DNA from: Prevotellaceae bacterium | GTDB taxonomy: Bacteria; Bacteroidota; Bacteroidia; Bacteroidales; UBA932 | Direction of reading: 5' to 3' | NCBI GenBank assembly: GCA_031258195.1 | Contig: JAIRNF010000027.1 | Location: 62,001-126,000 of the forward strand | DNA length: 64,000 nucleotides | Shown: piece after piece, positions 44,315 through 52,410 of the stretch | How positions within the stretch are numbered: position 1 is the first letter of the stretch | Layout of the letters: each line of letters starts with the position of its first letter | The notes under the pieces: generated by a model | The model's database searches: none | The model's input: the letters and a program-made list of their open reading frames with translations, nothing else | What the model was told of the DNA's origin: nothing | Made by a program: the position numbers and the translations under genes

Positions 44315-44399
44315 ACGTCATTCCGACCAAAGGGAGGAATCTCCTAATTTAATGCTTTGCTGCTTTTCAAGAGATTCCTCCCTTTGGTCGGAATGACGT
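44315..44399. repeat. Dispersed hairpin element, GACCAAAGGGAGG subtype
   Basis: Arms ACGTCATTCCGACCAAAGGG and CCCTTTGGTCGGAATGACGT are exact inverses. Compared with other copies TTTCG became TTCCG and the partner CGAAA became CGGAA, and GAGAAAT became GAGGAAT with its partner ATTCCTC. Both arms thus changed together. It sits between convergent manC and the DUF4010 gene. Confidence 0.93.
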
Positions 44400-44417
44400 G
44401 TATTAAGACATTTCCGC

Positions 44418-45707
44418 TTATATAATAAATAGCGTAACGATATTGGCTGCTGTAATAACGCTGAACCCTACGAGTAGGTATTTACGTAATGTTTTTCTAT
44501 TTCCCGAAAAAGCCATCGAGTAGAAGAAGTTTATAATGTTATTACTCATCATGGCACGAATACAAGCGGCTGCAAGTACCGATGTACCTAGCGCATACTC
44601 TCCCTGGAAGATGTTTAGCAAGAATGGTGTAATGTCTGTAAACCCTACCAAATACGACAAAACGGATAATCCCGATTGCCCGAAGTAGATAATTACGTAA
44701 TGTGTTATTAATGTAAAGGCAACGAATAGAAAAGCAAAAATAAGAGCTACCTTGAACTCCAAAGGGTTCTTGTCTTCTTCTTCTTTAATACCTTGTCCTT
44801 CTCCATGAACGCCTTTTTGAACTATTAATATCCCCAATCCTAAGACGCACGATACAGCTATCATTACTATAAAGTAGGGCATCATAGCATGGAAAAGGTC
44901 GGAGCTGAAAATAAATGTAAATACGAATACGCGTAAGTACATCATTCCTATAGCGAGCAGAATGGCAGCGGCATATTGTGGTACGAGTGGCTCGGGCGCT
45001 ATTTTCGTTTTCTTACCGAGAATTACAATGGTTGCAGTACTGCTGTACAATCCTCCCAGTATTCCCGAAACAATAATCCCCGGACTCTTAAAGACAAATC
45101 GCTTGAGTAAGTAACCGACATACGAAATGGTAGAAACCACAACGGTTGCAAGCCATACGCTATAGGGGGTTAAGTTTATTTCGGGTACGATACGTTCGTT
45201 AGGAAGGATTGGTAGTATTATGCCGCTAATAAAGAGGAACTTTGCTAAAGTAATAAACTCGTTTTCGTTCAGCTGCTTGGCAAAATTTGTAAATGTCTCT
45301 TTCATTTCGGTTAGCAGCAGTGTTGTAACTACTACCAATATTAGCATCCAGAAAGGTTGGGTCATGGCGATAGGACCAAGACAATAGGTAATAAGGGCTA
45401 TGAGCATAGCCGTCATTCCAAACGATTTCTGTTGTTGGATTTTAAAGTAGTAGCTGATACAGAGAAAGAGAATCAAGGCGATCCCGCCACCGCCAAAAAG
45501 CACCCAAGAATCATCGAGGCGGTAAAGTAAAAAGCCAAGTATTCCGATTAGCGTAAACGTTCTATCGGAACCAAAATATAGTATGGCTCGTTTTGATAGC
45601 GATACTCTTCGTTGAGATAAGCCTATCAGCAACGACGATACGGCTACTATAATAAAGTAAACTAAATCAGGTGGAAGAAAATCCAGCTGTTCGTGAATCA
45701 TAGCCAT
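44418..45707 (-). CDS. MgtC/SapB-DUF4010 type membrane protein
   Basis: 429 residues with about 11-12 hydrophobic segments. The first part (about 15-150) resembles MgtC/SapB (SLLIGLSQRR, then FTLIGILGFLLYRL). The remainder fits DUF4010 (GIIVSGILGGLYSSTATIVIL, then AAACIRAMMSNNIINFFYSM). Inner-membrane protein of unknown transport or regulatory role. A -7 box (45744-45751, minus) lies 37 bases before the start. Confidence 0.8.
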   Translation of the reverse strand: MAMIHEQLDFLPPDLVYFIIVAVSSLLIGLSQRRVSLSKRAILYFGSDRTFTLIGILGFLLYRLDDSWVLFGGGGIALILFLCISYYFKIQQQKSFGMTAMLIALITYCLGPIAMTQPFWMLILVVVTTLLLTEMKETFTNFAKQLNENEFITLAKFLFISGIILPILPNERIVPEINLTPYSVWLATVVVSTISYVGYLLKRFVFKSPGIIVSGILGGLYSSTATIVILGKKTKIAPEPLVPQYAAAILLAIGMMYLRVFVFTFIFSSDLFHAMMPYFIVMIAVSCVLGLGILIVQKGVHGEGQGIKEEEDKNPLEFKVALIFAFLFVAFTLITHYVIIYFGQSGLSVLSYLVGFTDITPFLLNIFQGEYALGTSVLAAACIRAMMSNNIINFFYSMAFSGNRKTLRKYLLVGFSVITAANIVTLFII

Positions 45708-45743
45708 CGAACAAGTTTTTTTAGTATATTATTTTTAGAAACA

Positions 45744-45751
45744 ACAAAGGT
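45744..45751 (-). promoter_or_regulatory. -7 box for the MgtC/DUF4010 gene
   Basis: TACCTTTG on the minus strand matches TAnnTTTG. Confidence 0.45.
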
Positions 45752-45765
45752 AGGTTTTTGCTTAA

Positions 45766-46236
45766 TTATTTCCAGCTTTTATATGGATTCAATACTAAGT
45801 TGGCATTTAAATATCGCGAATCGTCGGTAACTTCTTTACCAACCCAAGGTGGTAATTCGAATTGGTAATCTTCGCTTGGCATTTCAATTTCAGCAACAAT
45901 TAAGCCTTCGTTGTCGCCATGAAACTCGTCAATTTCCCATATGTTTTTTCCCCACGGAACTTTATAGCGTGTTTTTTCTATAAGCGGTTTTTCGCAGAAC
46001 TTTTGTAGCATCTCTTCTGCATGATCGACAGGAATTTCGTACTCATATTCTAAGCGGGTAATGGCGTTATGCAGCATTCCTTTTATAGCTATAAATGCTT
46101 TGTTGCCTGCAATACGTATGCGTACAATTTTATCGGGTAGCCTACAAATATAACCTTGTTTATAGCTTTCGCCTTTTGCCACTTGACGATAGCCGCTATT
46201 TGTCGTTAGGAACTTCCGTTCTATTTCTTTGGGCAT
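45766..46236 (-). CDS. CYTH-domain protein (triphosphate tunnel metalloenzyme family)
   Basis: 156 residues. The hallmark ExExK motif is in KEIERKFL (residues 3-10). Later charged strands of the tunnel are YICRLPDKIVRIRIAGNKAFIAIKG (in two blocks, about 29-53), RLEYEYEIPV and WEIDEFHGDNEGLIVAEIEM (about 105-124). Bacterial members of this length hydrolyse inorganic triphosphate or are of unknown function. The start lies 41 bases inside the end of the histidine kinase gene, and the ExExK motif shows that this start is right, so the overlap is real. Confidence 0.9.
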   Translation of the reverse strand: MPKEIERKFLTTNSGYRQVAKGESYKQGYICRLPDKIVRIRIAGNKAFIAIKGMLHNAITRLEYEYEIPVDHAEEMLQKFCEKPLIEKTRYKVPWGKNIWEIDEFHGDNEGLIVAEIEMPSEDYQFELPPWVGKEVTDDSRYLNANLVLNPYKSWK

Positions 46237-47290
46237 GGCTTCGTAATATTTTTTTCGATGGGGCTTTTTTTAGCGTAAATGCAAATATTGTTCCTTCTCC
46301 GGGTTTGCTTATAACGTTAATTCCTTGTCCGTGTATTTCTAGTATATGCTTAACTATGGCAAGACCTAAGCCGCTTCCGCCCGACTCTCGTGAACGATGC
46401 TTATCAACCCTATAAAAACGCTCGAATATTCGTGAAATTTCTTTTTCCTCAATGCCAATGCCGTCGTCCTTAACTTCTATAAGCACACGTTCGGGGATAT
46501 TGGAGAATGAGATGTAGGTGGTTCCGTTTTCATTTCCGTACCTAATAGAATTTACAACAAGGTTGGTAAGCACCTGAGTTATTTTTTGGCGATCGGCTTC
46601 TACCATTAACGAATCGTTGCTTACATTGGCTCGCTTAAATTTTATGCCTTTCTTTTGAGCTTCCATCTCTAAGCTCTCAAACGTTTCATCTACCAACTTA
46701 ACGATGTTGAAACTTTCAATATTCAGTTTTTCAACTCCGCTTTCAAGCCTTGTAATGGAATCGAGGTCTTCCAGAATATTTATTAAACGGTTGATACTAA
46801 TCTCTGTACGATCCAGATACTTTCGAGTAATTTCCGGGTCATTAATAGCTCCGTCTAGTAAAGTCAGAACATATCCTTGTATATTGAAAATAGGGGTTTT
46901 CAGCTCGTGCGAAACATTGCCGATAAAGTCTTTTCTAAACTGCTCCATTTCCATTAATACCTCTATTTCCTTTTCTTTTTTCTGAACCCATAAGGCAACT
47001 TGCTCTTTAGCAGAGTCAATAGAGTAGTTAGCCAGCTTCTCTTTAAACTTTTTCTTTGAGATATCTACGCTATAAATGGTTTTGTATATAGGCTTTATTT
47101 GATCCATTATTACGCCGACCAACGTGCCCAACGTAATAAGATATACAAGCACTACTACTGCTATGGTGGTTAATATAATGCCTAATACGGTTGTGTCGTG
47201 GCGGCTTGACATATATAACGATAGTATCATTATACCACCAGCCATCAATGCTATGGAGAAGGAGATAGTACGTATTGTCGGACTTTTCAT
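46196..47290 (-). CDS. Membrane sensor histidine kinase (PhoR-like)
   Basis: 364 residues. Two membrane helices near the N-terminus (about 9-26 and 34-60) have almost no periplasmic loop, so the signal may be sensed in the membrane. The dimerisation/phosphoacceptor box is FIGNVSHELKTPIFNIQGY with His128. The ATPase has an N box (VLTNLVVNSIRYG), G1 (VKDDGIGIEE), an F box (FERFYRVD) and G2 (GSGLGLAIVKHI). No response regulator gene is adjacent, so its partner is elsewhere. The 3' end overlaps the CYTH gene. Confidence 0.92.
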   Translation of the reverse strand: MKSPTIRTISFSIALMAGGIMILSLYMSSRHDTTVLGIILTTIAVVVLVYLITLGTLVGVIMDQIKPIYKTIYSVDISKKKFKEKLANYSIDSAKEQVALWVQKKEKEIEVLMEMEQFRKDFIGNVSHELKTPIFNIQGYVLTLLDGAINDPEITRKYLDRTEISINRLINILEDLDSITRLESGVEKLNIESFNIVKLVDETFESLEMEAQKKGIKFKRANVSNDSLMVEADRQKITQVLTNLVVNSIRYGNENGTTYISFSNIPERVLIEVKDDGIGIEEKEISRIFERFYRVDKHRSRESGGSGLGLAIVKHILEIHGQGINVISKPGEGTIFAFTLKKAPSKKILRSHAQRNRTEVPNDK

Positions 47291-47381
47291 GCTTGTTAGT
47301 TTTAAGCGTTGTTAATCTTTAAACAAAGGGGCTGACAAAAATCTTTCTCCCCTACTTTCCCTTAAACCCTTTATTAATTTA

Positions 47382-47978
47382 TTATTTCTGCATATAACGG
47401 CTCATCAGCTTGATGATATACTTACCAACAATGTCGAACTCTATGTTTACCACCGTTTCTTTTTGTATAGTATGGAAGTTGGTTACCTGATGGGTAAACG
47501 GTATAATGGCAACCTGAAACGAGTTGTCCTGTGAGTTTACCACTGTTAGGCTTACACCGTTTACGCATACCGACCCTTTCTCTACCGTAATATTGCCGGT
47601 TGAGGGGTCGTACTCGAATGTATAGTACCAGCTACCATCGGCTTCTTTAACTTCTGTACAAGTTGCTGTCTGATCGACATGACCTTGTACAATGTGCCCA
47701 TCAAGCAACCTATCCATCGTCATGCTACGCTCTACGTTAACCTTGTCGCCAATCTTTAGTAATCCGAGGTTAGATTTAATGAGCGTTTCGTGTATGGCGG
47801 TTACGGTGTAGGTGCTGTCTTTTAGCTTTACTACCGTGAGGCAGACACCATTGTGCGCAACGCTTTGGTCTATCTTCAACTCATTTGCAAACGAGCAGCT
47901 TAGGGTTATGTGTAAATTTTCCTGCTCTTTTTCTAGCGCAACAACGGTTGCGGCTTCTTCGACTATTCCCGAAAACAT
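47382..47978 (-). CDS. ribE: Riboflavin synthase (alpha chain)
   Basis: Dismutates two 6,7-dimethyl-8-ribityllumazine molecules to riboflavin. 198 residues in two similar halves: MFSGIVEEAATVV...VAHNGVCLTVV (about 1-52) and HIVQGHVDQTATC...VEKGSVCVNGVSLTVV (about 94-146). This duplicated beta-barrel plan is diagnostic. Stands alone. A TAACTTTG box on the minus strand (48060-48067) may be its promoter. Confidence 0.95.
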   Translation of the reverse strand: MFSGIVEEAATVVALEKEQENLHITLSCSFANELKIDQSVAHNGVCLTVVKLKDSTYTVTAIHETLIKSNLGLLKIGDKVNVERSMTMDRLLDGHIVQGHVDQTATCTEVKEADGSWYYTFEYDPSTGNITVEKGSVCVNGVSLTVVNSQDNSFQVAIIPFTHQVTNFHTIQKETVVNIEFDIVGKYIIKLMSRYMQK

Positions 47979-48010
47979 ATGTTAAATATCTTTTATTTAT
48001 TAAATTTTTA

Positions 48011-48018
48011 TACGTTTG
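48011..48018 (+). promoter_or_regulatory. -7 box for the GG-leader peptide gene
   Basis: TACGTTTG fits TAnnTTTG, 68 bases before the peptide ATG. Weak call. Confidence 0.35.
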
Positions 48019-48086
48019 CGATGGTATTGTGATTTTATAGAAATCAAAATACATATTTACAAAGTTAAACTTAAATCTATTATGTT

Positions 48087-48269
48087 ATGAAAAAACTAAA
48101 AATTGAAAGATTGAACTTTAATAAGCTAAGTAAAGATGAGATGAAAGTTGTTTCTGGAGGAAGAGCTGGAACTATTACTGGGTGTAGATGGACAGAAAAT
48201 CAATGTTTTATTGATGTAATTTGGCATGATACAGGAGAGGTGGAATGTGAATTAGAGAGATCAATGTAA
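48087..48269 (+). CDS. GG-leader natural-product/bacteriocin-like precursor peptide
   Basis: 60 residues. The leader MKKLKIERLNFNKLSKDEM is followed by KVVSGG (Gly24-Gly25). The 35-residue core contains Cys33, Cys40 and Cys54 and three aromatic residues (Trp35, Phe41, Trp46). The leader plan (Lys-rich start, Leu spacing, LSxxEM before the double Gly) is that of the Bacteroidales GG precursor family and matches the peptide at 11312. It is followed by a terminator-like hairpin and then a broken thioredoxin-like gene. No transporter or modifying enzyme is next to it, so maturation would depend on distant genes. Confidence 0.68.
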   Translation: MKKLKIERLNFNKLSKDEMKVVSGGRAGTITGCRWTENQCFIDVIWHDTGEVECELERSM

Positions 48270-48324
48270 GAGTGTGATGTATGTGGAGCGGCATACGATC
48301 TATAGGCTATCTAAGTATTTAAGG

Positions 48325-48353
48325 TCAGCATCGAATTTAAAATCTGATGCTGA
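48325..48353 (+). terminator. Terminator or attenuator after the GG-leader peptide gene
   Basis: TCAGCATC and GATGCTGA form an 8-bp stem with a 13-base AT-rich loop, followed by TTATTTT. It lies between the peptide gene and the thioredoxin-like pseudogene and could terminate or reduce readthrough. Confidence 0.6.
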
Positions 48354-48373
48354 TTATTTTAAAAATATTTTAT

Positions 48374-48935
48374 ATGATTAAATTAATATTTTCTTTGGCT
48401 TTTCTTTTTTCTCCGCTTTTCTTAGTAGCCCAACTCCGTAATATTGGACTTTCAGTAGTTGAAATGAAAGACTCTACAAATTCTGTTGTTGGAAAAACCT
48501 TTCCGCAATTTTCAGCAGCTACTTTAGATGGCAAGGAGGTTAGCGAGCGGGTCTTACAAGGTAAAATAACCTTGATAAACCTTTGGTTTAAAGATTGCTC
48601 TCCTTGCAGGGCAGAATTTGGGGCGCTTAATAGGCTATACTATAAGTATAAAGATAACCCTAATGTGGAGATTCTATCCTTTACCAAGAGATCCGGAGCA
48701 ATATGCAAAAGATGCGGTTAAGGAGTATGAAATTCCGTATATGGTTTGCTGTGTGTCTTCCGAGGAGTGTAGTTGGTTAAGGTTTAAGCAAGGAGGTTTT
48801 CCGGCGAATATTATTGTAGATAAGGATGGTAAGGTTGCATACTTTAGTACGGGGGGATCTACTGATAAGCTAAGAGCAGAGCAGCATTTTAAAAATGTTA
48901 TAGAGAAAAAGATAGACGAGTTGTTGTTAGAATAG
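48374..48935 (+). pseudogene. TlpA-like thiol-disulfide protein gene with a one-base frameshift
   Basis: The first frame gives a signal peptide (MIKLIFSLAFLFSPLFLVAQ) and a redoxin domain start with the active site WFKDCSPCRAE (Cys75, Cys78). It runs into NVEILSFT and then loses homology and stops at 48721. The next frame continues correctly with RDPEQYAKDAVKEYEIP and ends GGFPANIIVDKDGKVAYF. Removing one A of the AA pair at 48686-48687 restores one frame of about 186 residues. Relatives of TlpA keep exported cysteines reduced, which would fit a Cys-containing peptide next door. It is either a pseudogene or a sequencing error. Confidence 0.75.
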
Positions 48936-49059
48936 CTAATAGAATACTTTAAAAGAATATTTTATTTCAACATACTCATATATCGCACTTAACAACAGAG
49001 CTATAGTATAGCTCGCTAAATCTTAACTCCTAAACAGAACACCGTGCTTTAAAAGTAGC

Positions 49060-49067
49060 TACCTTTG
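49060..49067 (+). promoter_or_regulatory. -7 box for the alkaline phosphatase gene
   Basis: TACCTTTG fits TAnnTTTG, 41 bases before the ATG. Confidence 0.5.
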
Positions 49068-49108
49068 ATGCTTTCTTTAAAGTATTATATCAATAATTAC
49101 AGTTTACT

Positions 49109-50785
49109 ATGAAAGCACAAATCGTAAAAGTTTTATGCCTTATATTTTTCTTTGGCGTATCGCTACAACAGCTGAATGCACAAGGAAAAATTCCTACAAA
49201 TCTTAAGCAAGTAAAAAATGTTATTATGATGATTCCCGACGGAACAAGCACATCTGTTCTCTCGCTTGCCCGTTGGTATCAAAGTTACAATAGTTCGGAG
49301 CTTATTTGGTTAGCCACCGATGAGATCGTTTCGGGTTTAGTAAAGACACACTCGTCTGATGCACCTATTGGCGATTCTGCTCCTACAGGTAGTACTTTTG
49401 CTACAGGTGTTGTATCACAAGCAGGATATGTAGCCACTTATCCCGAAAAAACAGCCAACGATATTGTTCCGGTTGATGCGACATTGGCTAACACTCCGGC
49501 TCTTACTATCCTTGAAGCGGCTAAGCTAAAGGGAATGGCTGTAGGGTTAGCGTTTACTTGTGAGTTTACCCACGCAACTCCAGCTGATTTTTCTTCACAC
49601 TCACCAGATCGTAGCAATAGAGACGCTATAGCCCCTCAAATGGTGTATAACCATATAGACGTTGTATTTGGAGGTGGAACAGATTATTTAAAGCCGGAAC
49701 ATCGCCAATATTTAGCACAGCATGGTTGGGATACTATTTTTTATGACTATAATCGGTTCAAAAACTTTTCGGGAACAAAGGCATGGGCGCTATTCGCACC
49801 TAAAGATGTGCCTTACGACTTCGACCGTGACTCGAACGCCGTTCCGTCGTTAGCAGAAATGACCAAAAAAGCTATCGAAACATTATCGAAGCACGAAAAC
49901 GGATTCTTCCTTATGGTAGAGGGTAGCAAGGTGGATTTTGCCGCACATGCTAACGATCCTATCGGAATAATCAGTGAGTATCTCGCTTTCGATAAGGCAG
50001 TAAAAGAAGCGCTTGATTTTGCTAAAAAAGACGGACAAACCGCTATCATTATTTGTCCCGATCATGGCAATAGTGCCGTAAGTATAGGTAATACGGCATC
50101 TACATCGGGTTATAATAAGTTATCGAAACGCGAGCTGTTCGAGCCGCTTGTAAACTGTAAGCTCACAGCTTACGGACTTGCGGAAAAGTTGGCAGAAAGA
50201 GGAGATTTTGACGAGGATTTTATTCGTCAGCAGTTTAAAGATCAAATGGGTATAGATATTACCCAGCCTGAAATACAAAAATTTAAAACGCCAATGAAAC
50301 GGGATAACGTTTCCGGCATTAACAACGCTATCGTTCCTGTTATCAACGCACGTACATTTATTGGCTTTACAACAGGCGGACATACCGGCGAAGATGTGTT
50401 TTTGGCAACTTATCACCCACAAGGACAAACATTAACCGGAACGGTTATAAACACAGATATTAATCGATATATGTGTAAGCTGTTAGATATTGGCGGCTTA
50501 GCTGATTCTACAAAAAAGTACTTTGTTGGTCACAAGGAGCTGTTTCCAGAGAATAGCTATATCATTAGCCGGGATAAGAAAAACGAAAAAGAACCGACCT
50601 TGACTATTACTTCTAATGCAACAAAGAAAGTGCTAAAAGTAAAAGCATTCGAAAATCAGGTGTCTGTTGGTAAGAACATCAAGGATAAAAATATGCAGCG
50701 AGTACCACTGAAAACAGTAGCCGTGTATGTAGATAAAAACGAAGAGTTTTATCTCCCTGCCGAATTAAAGAATTATTTAGACTAA
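49109..50785 (+). CDS. Exported alkaline phosphatase
   Basis: 558 residues. Signal peptide of about 25 residues (ending QLNAQ). The PhoA-type fold shows MMIPDGTS for the first metal Asp and SSDAPIGDSAPTGSTFATGV around the catalytic Ser/Thr. MVEGSKVDFAAHANDP, ICPDHGNS and TTGGHTGEDV supply the other zinc and magnesium ligands. It releases phosphate from monoesters in the periplasm. The last 80 or so residues form an extra C-terminal beta domain. Followed by a very strong hairpin. Confidence 0.92.
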   Translation: MKAQIVKVLCLIFFFGVSLQQLNAQGKIPTNLKQVKNVIMMIPDGTSTSVLSLARWYQSYNSSELIWLATDEIVSGLVKTHSSDAPIGDSAPTGSTFATGVVSQAGYVATYPEKTANDIVPVDATLANTPALTILEAAKLKGMAVGLAFTCEFTHATPADFSSHSPDRSNRDAIAPQMVYNHIDVVFGGGTDYLKPEHRQYLAQHGWDTIFYDYNRFKNFSGTKAWALFAPKDVPYDFDRDSNAVPSLAEMTKKAIETLSKHENGFFLMVEGSKVDFAAHANDPIGIISEYLAFDKAVKEALDFAKKDGQTAIIICPDHGNSAVSIGNTASTSGYNKLSKRELFEPLVNCKLTAYGLAEKLAERGDFDEDFIRQQFKDQMGIDITQPEIQKFKTPMKRDNVSGINNAIVPVINARTFIGFTTGGHTGEDVFLATYHPQGQTLTGTVINTDINRYMCKLLDIGGLADSTKKYFVGHKELFPENSYIISRDKKNEKEPTLTITSNATKKVLKVKAFENQVSVGKNIKDKNMQRVPLKTVAVYVDKNEEFYLPAELKNYLD

Positions 50786-50794
50786 AATACTTAA

Positions 50795-50849
50795 ATTCTA
50801 ATACTAAGATGCGGCGAATAGAACATTCGCCGCATCTTAGTATTAGAAT
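50795..50849 (+). terminator. Perfect 25-bp hairpin after the phosphatase gene
   Basis: The arm ATTCTAATACTAAGATGCGG plus CGAAT (50795-50819) is the exact inverse of 50825-50849, with a 5-base loop AGAAC. It lies ten bases after the stop. There is no long T tract on either side, so it may be an RNA-stabilising hairpin as well as a terminator. Confidence 0.7.
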
Positions 50850-50880
50850 GTCTTGACAGGAACTTTCTTTAATTGCTTAT

Positions 50881-51547
50881 ATGATTAAACCTACTTCCTA
50901 CAAATTCGTATTATTACTAGCTCTACTATACATAGGAAACGCTGAACTATACTGCCAGAAGAACGAATGGGCGACACACCAAATAAAATTTCCACCAATT
51001 TGCGCTGTCAACATGTTTTCTCCGGGGCTAGAGCTAAGTTACGAGCTAAATCACCACCGCTACTCAACGCAGGTTTCCGCCGCCTATTTAGTAGTTATTT
51101 TTGACACGGTACCGAGAGGATCTAATTTTAATGGCTATCGTTTTGGTCTGGAAGAAAAAATTTATATCAAAACGTTTAAGCGTAAAATAAAAATGTATCT
51201 ATCTGCCGAATATATTTACCAGTAAGGTTAATATGGATTTAGAAGCATCGTTTATTCCATGTGATTATTTAGAAGAAGATTGGGATACACAAGAAGCCAA
51301 CAGCTATTGGGGTAGCTGTAATTTGAATAGAAAATCAAATATCGGAAACCTAAAATGTGGAGTGCAATTTATATGGGGGTGCCTTGTATTGGATATGGCT
51401 ATATGGCTTGGAGTTATGCATCAAAATGTTAAGCACTCTAACAAGCGAAACCCAAAAAACAAGTATGATGCCAACTTTGAAGATATTATAACACCACTTT
51501 TTTATGATGAGGGGGAGTACTTTGTTTTAACCTTCCGATATCTATAA
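50881..51547 (+). pseudogene. Outer-membrane beta-barrel protein gene (DUF3575-like) with a one-base frameshift
   Basis: The first frame gives a signal peptide (about residues 1-25, ending LYCQ) and beta strands such as FSPGLELSYELNHHRYSTQV. It stops with TAA at 51223-51225 directly after SAEYIYQ. Skipping the T at 51223 gives AAG GTT AAT ATG GAT, and the next frame then continues to 51547 and ends YFVLTFRYL, a typical barrel end. I read the two halves as one broken gene. The family name is a guess from strand pattern and length. Confidence 0.6.
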
Positions 51548-51582
51548 AAGTTGTATTTGCTTTTTGAATAAAGCACATCGCG

Positions 51583-52407
51583 ATGTTAGAAATCCCCGAA
51601 TTAAGCACCATAAGTCCGCAAGCGGCAAAAGCCTTAACAGGTAAGAAAATTAAAGAAGTAGCTAATGCTGCCAGCCCTTATAAGTTTGCCTGGTATAACG
51701 GAGATCATACCGAATACCGCAAGTTACTTGTTGGCAGAGTTGTTGAATCTGCAAAAGGGCATGGAATGTTTGTTGATATTATATTTGATAACGACACTTA
51801 TCTGTCTGTTGGCGACGGAACAATTATACGCTATGGCGATAAAGGAGAAAAAAGACCCGATAAACATCAGCTGTTAGTGGGGTTTGAAGATGGTAGTTTT
51901 CTTGTGTTTACAGTCGCTATGTATGGTAGTACCTGGGCTTTTAAAGGGATTTTTGATAACAAATACTACCAAGGTAGCTTAAATAGTATTTCGCCCTTAG
52001 AAAATGCTTTTAACAAGCGGCTATTCGATAATGTTTTCAAGAACAGTAAAAAGGACCTGAGTGTAAAAGCGTTGTTAGCAACAGAACAACGTATTCCATG
52101 AGTTGGTAATGATGTGCTACAAGACTTACTGTTTAATGCAAGTATTCATCCTAAGCGTAAACAATCTACCATCTCAGATTTTGAAAAAGCAGAGCTATTT
52201 CATAGCCTAAAAACTACTTTAGCAAATATGACCGAAAAAGGTGGAAGAGATACCGAAAAAGACTTGTTTGGAAATGCTGGTAAATATAAAACTCTCCTCT
52301 CTAAAAATACGTATAAAGATCTTTGTCCCAGCCGTGGGAATACTATTGTAAAGCAAGCATACTTAGGTGATGCTGTTTACTTTTGTTCTACCTGCCAACG
52401 CTTGTAA
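51583..52407 (+). pseudogene. Nei/Fpg-family DNA glycosylase gene with in-frame TGA
   Basis: The frame covers 275 codons with the plan of the Nei/Fpg base-excision glycosylases that start with MLEIPE instead of MPELPE. KALLATEQRIP is followed by TGA (52099-52101) and then VGNDVLQDLLFNASIHPKRK in the same frame. The family has Gly at that position, so one base change GGA to TGA explains the stop. The C-terminal zinc finger is also damaged: LCPSRGNTIVK lacks the second Cys of the first CxxC pair, while FCSTCQ keeps the second pair. Two independent lesions argue for real decay rather than a sequencing error. Confidence 0.78.
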
Positions 52408-52410
52408 AGT

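Noticed and set aside
5740..44399. The dispersed inverted repeats as CRISPR repeats
   Set aside because: They are single, widely separated hairpins with unrelated loops and no regular spacer array, and no cas gene is present.
3017..52101. TGA read as an amino acid (recoded stop), because two genes are cut by in-frame TGA and one TGA stands at a conserved Gly
   Set aside because: panC (stop at 5818-5820) and manC (stop at 44285-44287) end normally in TGA at the family length, so TGA is a true stop here. Single nonsense mutations explain both cases.
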